A program made the position numbers and the translations under genes. DNA of 33,609 bases from contig NZ_JAVESS010000025.1 in NCBI RefSeq assembly GCF_034006445.1, positions 1-33,609 of the forward strand. Reading direction: 5' to 3'. Under the pieces are notes generated by a model that worked only from the letters and a program-made list of their open reading frames with translations, was not told the DNA's origin and made no database searches. This document shows positions 28,595 to 33,609 of the stretch, piece by piece. The first letter of the stretch is position 1; the number at the start of each line of letters is the position of its first letter. The stretch is from Desulfovibrio sp. Lineage in GTDB: Bacteria > Desulfobacterota > Desulfovibrionia > Desulfovibrionales > Desulfovibrionaceae.

Positions 28595-28609
28595 CGCGGA
28601 TATCCCGCG
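28595..28609 (+). other. Small stem-loop upstream of mop
   Basis: CGCGG-ATATC-CCGCG, 5-bp stem, about 40 bases before the mop start codon. It may be incidental. Confidence 0.35.
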
Positions 28610-28649
28610 TCGGCATATACACAGGCATTTATTAATAAAGGAGTCGCGC

Positions 28650-31373
28650 ATGGAACCAAAAACTCTTGTAGTGAACGGCATTCCCCGGCGTTTGCTGGTC
28701 AGCCCCAATGATACTCTGGTGGACGTGCTGCGCAGCCAGTTGCAGCTCACCAGCGTCAAGGTTGGCTGCGGCAAAGGGCAGTGCGGCGCTTGTACCGTCA
28801 TCGTTGACGGCAAGGTGTCGCGCGCCTGCATCATCAAGATGAGCCGCGTGGCTGACAATGCAGCCATAACCACTCTTGAAGGTGTCGGTACGCCCGCCAA
28901 CCTGCATCCCCTGCAGCACGCCTGGATTCAGCACGGCGCGGCGCAGTGCGGTTTTTGCACCCCCGGTTTCATCGTGTCGGCCAAGGCTTTGCTGGACGAG
29001 AACATCAAGCCCAGCCGTGAAGACGTGCGCGACTGGTTCCAGAAGAACCACAATATCTGCCGTTGTACGGGCTACAAGCCCCTGGTGGACGCCGTCATGG
29101 ACGCGGCCGCCATCATGCGCGGCGAAAAAACCGTTGAAGAAATCAGCTTCAAGATGCCTGCCGACGGCCGCATCTGGGGCACCACCATTCCCCGTCCCAG
29201 CGCTGTGGCCAAGGTCACGGGCGTGGCCGAATTCGGCGCGGACGCTGCCGTGCGCATGCCTGAAGACACCCTGCATCTGGCCCTGGCCCAGGCCAAGGTT
29301 TCCCATGCCCTCATCAAGGGCATCGACACCGCCGAGGCCGAAAAGATGCCCGGCGTGGTCAAGGTGCTGACCCACAAGGACGTGAAGGGCAAAAACCGCA
29401 TCACGGGCCTTATCACCTTCCCCACCAACAAGGGTGACGGTTGGGAACGTCCCATCCTTAACGACCAGAAGATCTTCCAGTACGGCGATGCCCTGGCCAT
29501 CGTTTGTGCCGACTCCGAAGCCAATGCGCGCGCCGCCGCTGAAAAGGTCAAGTTTGACCTGGAGCTGCTGCCCGAATACATGAGCGCTCCCGAAGCCATG
29601 GCCCCTGACGCCATTGAAATCCACCCCGGCACCCCCAACGTCTATTATGACCAGTTTGAAGAAAAGGGCGAAGATACGGCTCCCTTCTTCAACGATCCCA
29701 ATAACGTGGTGATCGAGGGCAGCTACTACACCCAGCGCCAGCCGCACCTGCCCATCGAACCCGACGTGGGTTACGGCTACATCAACGAGCAGGGCCAGGT
29801 GGTCATCCACTCCAAGTCCATCGGTCTTCACCTGCACGCGCTCATGATCGCTCCCGGTCTGGGCCTGGAATTCCCCAAGGATCTCGTGCTGGTGCAAAAC
29901 ACCGCGGGCGGCACCTTCGGCTACAAGTTCAGCCCCACCATGGAAGCGCTCATCGGCGTGGCCGTCATGGCCACCGGTCGTCCCTGCCACCTGCGCTACA
30001 ACTATGAGCAGCAGCAGAACTACACCGGCAAGCGTTCGCCTTTCTGGACCACGCTGCGTTACGCGGCCACCAAGCAGGGCAAGATTCTCGCCATGGATAC
30101 GGACTGGAGCGTTGACCACGGCCCCTATTCCGAATTCGGCGACCTGCTCACCCTGCGCGGTGCGCAGTACATCGGCGCTGGTTACGGCATTGCCAACATT
30201 CGCGGCCAGGGCCGCACCGTTGCCACCAACCACTGCTGGGGCGCGGCTTTCCGTGGTTACGGCGCGCCGGAATCGGAATTCCCCTCTGAAGTGCTCATGG
30301 ACGAACTGGCTGAAAAGCTCGGCATGGATCCCTTCGAACTGCGCGCCCTGAACTGCTATAAGGAAGGCGACACCACGCCCTCTGGCCAGGTTCCTGAAGT
30401 CATGAGCCTGCCTGAAATGTTCGATAAAATGCGCCCCTACTATGAAGAATCCAAAAAGCGCGTGAAGGAGCGTTCCACCGCCGAAGTCAAGCGCGGCGTG
30501 GGCATCGCCCTTGGCGTGTACGGCGCTGGCCTTGACGGGCCGGACACCTCCGAAGCCTGGGTTGAACTCAATATGGACGGCAGCGTGACCGTGGGCAACT
30601 CCTGGGAAGACCACGGCCAGGGCGCTGACGCCGGTTCGCTGGGCACGGCCCACGAAGCTCTGCGTCCCCTGAAGATCGCCCCTGAAAACATTCACCTGCT
30701 CATGAACGACACCAGCAAGACCCCCAACTCCGGTCCTGCGGGCGGTTCGCGTTCACAGGTGGTCACGGGCAACGCCATCCGCGTGGCCTGCGAAATGCTC
30801 ATTGAAGGCATGCGCAAGCCCGGCGGCGGCTTCTTTACTCCTGAAGAAATGAAGGCCGAAGGCCGCCCGCTGCACTATGACGGCAAGTGGAGCGCCCCCG
30901 CCAAGGACTGCGACGGCAAGGGCCAGGGTTCGCCTTTCGCCTGCTACATGTACGGTCTGTTCCTGTCCGAAGTGGCTGTTGAAGTGGCCACCGGCAAAGC
31001 TACCGTTGAAAAGATCGTCTGCGTGGCCGACATCGGCACCCTCTGCAACAAGCTTGTGGTTGACGGTCAGATCTACGGCGGCCTCGCCCAGGGCGTTGGT
31101 CTTGCTCTTACCGAAGATTACGAAGACCTCAAGAAGCACAGCACCATGGGCGGTTCGGGCGTTCCCAGCATCAAGATGATCCCCGACGATATGGAAATCG
31201 TGTATGTGCAGACCCACCGCAAGGACGGCCCCTTCGGCGCATCCGGTGTGGGCGAAATGCCCCTCACCGCCCCGCATGCGGCCATCATCAACGGCATCTA
31301 CAATGCCTGCGGCGCGCGCATCCGGCATTTGCCCGCACGTCCTGAAAAGGTCTTGGAGGCCATGCCCAAGTAG
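28650..31373 (+). CDS. mop: Aldehyde oxidoreductase, molybdenum (Mop, xanthine-oxidase family)
   Basis: 907 residues from ATG 28650, with AAGGAG 7 bases upstream; length equals that of the D. gigas and D. desulfuricans enzymes. It oxidises aldehydes to carboxylic acids using water. The N-terminal plant-type [2Fe-2S] cluster has Cys40, Cys45, Cys48 and Cys60 in 'VGCGKGQCGACTV...RAC'. The second [2Fe-2S] cluster has Cys100, Cys103, Cys137 and Cys139 in 'QCGFCTPGF' and 'NICRCTGYK'. The molybdenum part contains 'GGTFGYKFSP' and 'AFRGYGAPES', and the catalytic Glu869 in 'GASGVGEMPLTAPH'. It lacks the flavin domain of xanthine oxidase, so electrons must leave to an external carrier. The flanking genes, a molybdopterin-binding protein and a flavin/Fe-S protein, fit a maturation and electron-transfer unit. 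Confidence 0.97.
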   Translation: MEPKTLVVNGIPRRLLVSPNDTLVDVLRSQLQLTSVKVGCGKGQCGACTVIVDGKVSRACIIKMSRVADNAAITTLEGVGTPANLHPLQHAWIQHGAAQCGFCTPGFIVSAKALLDENIKPSREDVRDWFQKNHNICRCTGYKPLVDAVMDAAAIMRGEKTVEEISFKMPADGRIWGTTIPRPSAVAKVTGVAEFGADAAVRMPEDTLHLALAQAKVSHALIKGIDTAEAEKMPGVVKVLTHKDVKGKNRITGLITFPTNKGDGWERPILNDQKIFQYGDALAIVCADSEANARAAAEKVKFDLELLPEYMSAPEAMAPDAIEIHPGTPNVYYDQFEEKGEDTAPFFNDPNNVVIEGSYYTQRQPHLPIEPDVGYGYINEQGQVVIHSKSIGLHLHALMIAPGLGLEFPKDLVLVQNTAGGTFGYKFSPTMEALIGVAVMATGRPCHLRYNYEQQQNYTGKRSPFWTTLRYAATKQGKILAMDTDWSVDHGPYSEFGDLLTLRGAQYIGAGYGIANIRGQGRTVATNHCWGAAFRGYGAPESEFPSEVLMDELAEKLGMDPFELRALNCYKEGDTTPSGQVPEVMSLPEMFDKMRPYYEESKKRVKERSTAEVKRGVGIALGVYGAGLDGPDTSEAWVELNMDGSVTVGNSWEDHGQGADAGSLGTAHEALRPLKIAPENIHLLMNDTSKTPNSGPAGGSRSQVVTGNAIRVACEMLIEGMRKPGGGFFTPEEMKAEGRPLHYDGKWSAPAKDCDGKGQGSPFACYMYGLFLSEVAVEVATGKATVEKIVCVADIGTLCNKLVVDGQIYGGLAQGVGLALTEDYEDLKKHSTMGGSGVPSIKMIPDDMEIVYVQTHRKDGPFGASGVGEMPLTAPHAAIINGIYNACGARIRHLPARPEKVLEAMPK

Positions 31374-31400
31374 GGTAAGGTTGTAACAAAGGAAAAATCC

Positions 31401-31457
31401 GGGAGGAGGGCCGCAGCGTCTGGCAGCGCCATACCCGCTGTATCCCTCCTTCCGGGC
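31401..31457 (+). terminator. Imperfect hairpin after mop
   Basis: CCGGGAGGAGGG near 31400 pairs with CCCTCCTTCCGGG near 31443-31456, with a one-base bulge. Read-through or processing could explain the weak stem; no T-tract follows. Confidence 0.5.
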
Positions 31458-31532
31458 CCTCACCCGCAAAGATCACTGGTTTGTCTGGCGCGCAGGGGTA
31501 CAGACTCTTGTGGCGTATTGTCCATACGTTTG

Positions 31533-31576
31533 AGCGGGGTTTTCGGGGGCTCCCCCGAAAATCCCGCTACCTTTTT
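31533..31576 (+). terminator. Intrinsic terminator downstream of mop
   Basis: AGCGGGGTTTTCGGGGG pairs with CCCCCGAAAATCCCGCT (one G-U pair), loop CT, followed by ACCTTTTT. A strong terminator, 160 bases after the mop stop codon. Confidence 0.9.
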
Positions 31577-31682
31577 GCGGCAGGGAACATGCCAGGGCTT
31601 GCAGCCACGGCGCGCAGCCTGGATTGCGAAAGCTCTTGTTGCCCTTATTTCACACTAGCCGGTTTTGCAGTGAGTTTACGCC

Positions 31683-33609
31683 ATGATGGATCAAAAGCGT
31701 CTGCACGAGATTGAAGCCCGCTGTACACAGGAAAGCCCCCCGCGCTGCCGCGAAGCCTGTCCTTTCGATCTGGACGTACGCACCTTCATGGCGCGTATGG
31801 CCGAGGGCAAGCCCGGCGAGGCCCGTAAGCTTGTGGAGCGCCATCTGCCGTTGCCCGGTACCATGGCGCGCCTTTGTGACGCCCCGTGTGAAAATGTCTG
31901 TCTGCGGCGCGACCTTGGCGGCAGCATCGCCATGCACGGCCTTGAGCTTGCCTGCATGCTGGCGGTCGGCCCACAGGGCCGCCCATTGCCCCTGCCGCCC
32001 AAACGCTTCAGCATAGCCATCCTTGGGGCGGGTCTGGCTGGCCTCGCGGCTGCCTGGGATCTTTCGCGCAAGGCGTATCCCGTAACGGTATACCATGCCG
32101 GAACGCCCGGCCAGGCAGTGCTTGAGGCCTATCCGCAACTGCGCAACGAGGGCGACGGGGCCTTTGCCAAGGATTTTCTGGCCGAAGATATGGAACTTCT
32201 GGTGCGCCAGAAGGTGCAGTTTGTTGCTGCCGATCTGGATCAGGCCCTGCTGGACAAGGCGGTTGCGGAATACGCGGGCGTGCTTGTGGATGCGGGCGCG
32301 GCCCCGGCTCTGGCTCCTGACGCTGCGGATATGGACGAGGAAACCCTGCACTGGCGTGACACTGTCTGCTGTGCTGGCTGGCCCAGCGTGACGCCCACGG
32401 GGCACAGTTTTGCCTCATCGTCGCGCCAGGCCGGACAGGGACGCCGCGCCGCCCAGACGCTGGAACGCCTGACCAGTGGCGTGTCCCTTACCGCCGCACG
32501 CAACAAGGAGCAGGGCGCATTGCACACGGATCTGCGCGGCATTGCGCCCGTACCGCGTGTGGAGCCTGCCGCCGTCGTGTATACTGCCGACGAGGCCGTG
32601 GCGGAAGCTGCCCGCTGCCTGCAGTGCGAATGCATGATCTGCGTGCGCGAATGCGTCTATCTGCAAAAATACAAAGGCTATCCGCGCGTTTATGCGCGGC
32701 AGGTTCACAACAACGCCTCCATCGTCAAGGGCCTGCATACTGCCAATGCCCTGATCAACGGCTGCGCCCTGTGCGGCCAGTGTGAAGAGCTTTGCCCCGA
32801 AAATTTTTCCATGGCCGAGCTTTGCCTCTCCGCGCGTGAGGATATGGTGGAGAGAGGCTATATGCCCCCCACCGCCCACGAATTTGCCCTGGAGGATATG
32901 GAAAGCGCCTCCGGCCCGGAATGCGCCCTTGTGTTGCCCGACACTTCACTGCCTTCTGGCCGTGATCCGTCATGGCTGTTTTTCCCCGGCTGCCAGCTTG
33001 CGGCTTCACGCGGGGAGCAGGTGGCCCAGGTGTACGCCCTGCTGCGCGAACGCATGGCAGCAAGCCCCGAACCCGGCGTGGCCCTCATGCTCTCCTGTTG
33101 CGGCATTCCGGCCCGGTGGGCCGGACGGGCCAGCCTTTTTGCCGAGCATACCGCAAAACTGCGGCAGACGTGGGAAAGCCTCGGCAAACCGCGCATAATG
33201 GCGGCCTGTTCGTCCTGTCTTGCCGCTCTGCGCGAATCCCTGCCCGAGGCGCAAGCCCTGTCGCTTTGGGAGGTTATGGATCAGATGGGCCTGCCTGAGG
33301 GGCCGCTGCCGTCCTCGCTCCCGCAGTCTGGTGGAAGGGCGGCGTCTTCCGGCGATCCGGCCATGGCCGGAGGCTGCGGCTCTGGCCTGCCCGAGGTTTT
33401 TTCCATTCAGGATCCCTGCACGGCGCGGCACGACAAAGCGTGGCTCGCGGCGGTGCGCAGTCTGGCCCAAAGAGCGGGAGCGCGTGTTGAAGAGCCGCGC
33501 CTCACCGGAGCGTCCACAGCCTGCTGCGGCTATGGCGGCCTTGTGTGGTGCGCCCAGCCCGAACTTGCGGATGCCATGGCCGCACACCGCTCAGGGGAAC
33601 TGCCCCATG
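31683..33609 (+). CDS. Flavin/Fe-S oxidoreductase with Hdr-like CCG domains (partial, runs off the end)
   Basis: At least 642 residues from ATG 31683; the frame is open to the window end and is truncated only by the edge. Order of domains: a GltD-type N-terminal Fe-S region with Cys14, Cys22, Cys26, Cys65, Cys69 and Cys73 ('RCREACPFDLDVRTFM', 'LCDAPCENVCLRRDLG'); a Rossmann dinucleotide site 'IAILGAGLAGLAAAWDLS' (about 111-128); two ferredoxin-type clusters at 312-324 ('CLQCECMICVREC') and 361-371 ('CALCGQCEELCPE'); and two CCG-like (HdrD/GlpC) domains with 'FFPGCQLAAS'/'LSCCGIPA' (about 435-475) and 'DPCTAR'/'TACCGYGG' (about 580-615). Such proteins pass electrons between flavin and Fe-S partners. 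Lying next to mop, it is a candidate electron acceptor. The ribosome binding site is weak. Confidence 0.82.
   Translation, partial: MMDQKRLHEIEARCTQESPPRCREACPFDLDVRTFMARMAEGKPGEARKLVERHLPLPGTMARLCDAPCENVCLRRDLGGSIAMHGLELACMLAVGPQGRPLPLPPKRFSIAILGAGLAGLAAAWDLSRKAYPVTVYHAGTPGQAVLEAYPQLRNEGDGAFAKDFLAEDMELLVRQKVQFVAADLDQALLDKAVAEYAGVLVDAGAAPALAPDAADMDEETLHWRDTVCCAGWPSVTPTGHSFASSSRQAGQGRRAAQTLERLTSGVSLTAARNKEQGALHTDLRGIAPVPRVEPAAVVYTADEAVAEAARCLQCECMICVRECVYLQKYKGYPRVYARQVHNNASIVKGLHTANALINGCALCGQCEELCPENFSMAELCLSAREDMVERGYMPPTAHEFALEDMESASGPECALVLPDTSLPSGRDPSWLFFPGCQLAASRGEQVAQVYALLRERMAASPEPGVALMLSCCGIPARWAGRASLFAEHTAKLRQTWESLGKPRIMAACSSCLAALRESLPEAQALSLWEVMDQMGLPEGPLPSSLPQSGGRAASSGDPAMAGGCGSGLPEVFSIQDPCTARHDKAWLAAVRSLAQRAGARVEEPRLTGASTACCGYGGLVWCAQPELADAMAAHRSGELPH

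Larger units (their letters stand above)
31374..31682. other. Spacer between mop and the Fe-S flavoprotein gene
   Basis: 309 bases with two hairpins: an imperfect one at about 31401-31457 and a strong terminator at 31533-31576. No gene is seen. Because a terminator precedes it, the next gene probably has its own promoter. Confidence 0.6.

Noticed and set aside
28632..30695. A 687-codon frame opposite mop
   Set aside because: Antisense to mop, whose cysteines and catalytic Glu fit exactly; composition (many Gly, Val, His, Ala) is typical of shadow translation.
1..33609. tRNA, rRNA, CRISPR array, transposase or phage genes
   Set aside because: No T-loop consensus, no regularly spaced repeat-spacer array and no integrase or transposase motifs were seen on either strand.

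Overview
The window reads as chromosomal DNA of a sulfate-reducing Desulfovibrio-type bacterium (Desulfovibrionaceae). The strongest pointers are a 907-residue molybdenum aldehyde oxidoreductase with cysteine and glutamate positions identical in number to the Desulfovibrio gigas/desulfuricans Mop enzyme, a class-1 hybrid cluster protein with the Cys-x2-Cys N-terminus, a Fur/AhpC pair and a FeoB-associated Cys-rich protein. Most genes are GC-rich; the block around 6.2-12.8 kb is visibly more AT-rich, which hints at a separate history. I see no tRNA, rRNA, CRISPR array, transposase or phage gene.

Layout. 0.2-2.6 kb: a zinc-ribbon/Yip1 membrane protein and a lipoprotein (+). 2.9-4.35 kb: an ion antiporter of the NhaD/ArsB superfamily (-). 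4.5-5.1 kb: a TrmH-type RNA methyltransferase (+), followed by short tandem repeats. 5.5-6.1 kb: an exported protein of unknown function (-). 6.8-12.5 kb: a catabolic cluster, all on the minus strand and transcribed from the right: iron-type alcohol dehydrogenase, CoA-acylating semialdehyde dehydrogenase, MHS-family H+ symporter and a Crp/Fnr regulator. About 1.1 kb without a convincing gene follows, then uvrA (13.6-16.6 kb, +). 17.4-19.5 kb: ahpC (-), divergent fur (+) and a FeoB-associated membrane peptide (+). 20.1-21.7 kb: a YbgC-like thioesterase (-) and mltA (+), whose start codons overlap divergently. 22.0-24.8 kb: hcp, a cupin and a Crp/Fnr regulator (-), a likely nitrosative-stress unit. 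25.1-27.2 kb: a polysaccharide export protein and a small lipoprotein (-). 27.5 kb to the end: a molybdopterin-binding protein, mop, and the first 642 codons of a large flavin/Fe-S/Hdr-like oxidoreductase (+), which together look like an aldehyde-oxidation and electron-transfer module.

Intergenic DNA is rich in structure. Three repeat types stand out: (i) a G-rich hairpin element present in every one of the five convergent gene junctions (plus one copy at the left edge); (ii) a dispersed element bounded by AGAGCA.../...TGCTCT, four copies, two of which supply the stop codon of the preceding gene; (iii) a pair of related palindromic elements downstream of ahpC. Candidate operators include a perfect 20-base palindrome in front of the cupin-hcp genes, a palindrome on the ahpC -35 box, and two short motifs shared by promoters of the alcohol dehydrogenase cluster. 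There is also a candidate small RNA between uvrA and ahpC. Product names rest on motif recognition by eye; no database search was run.
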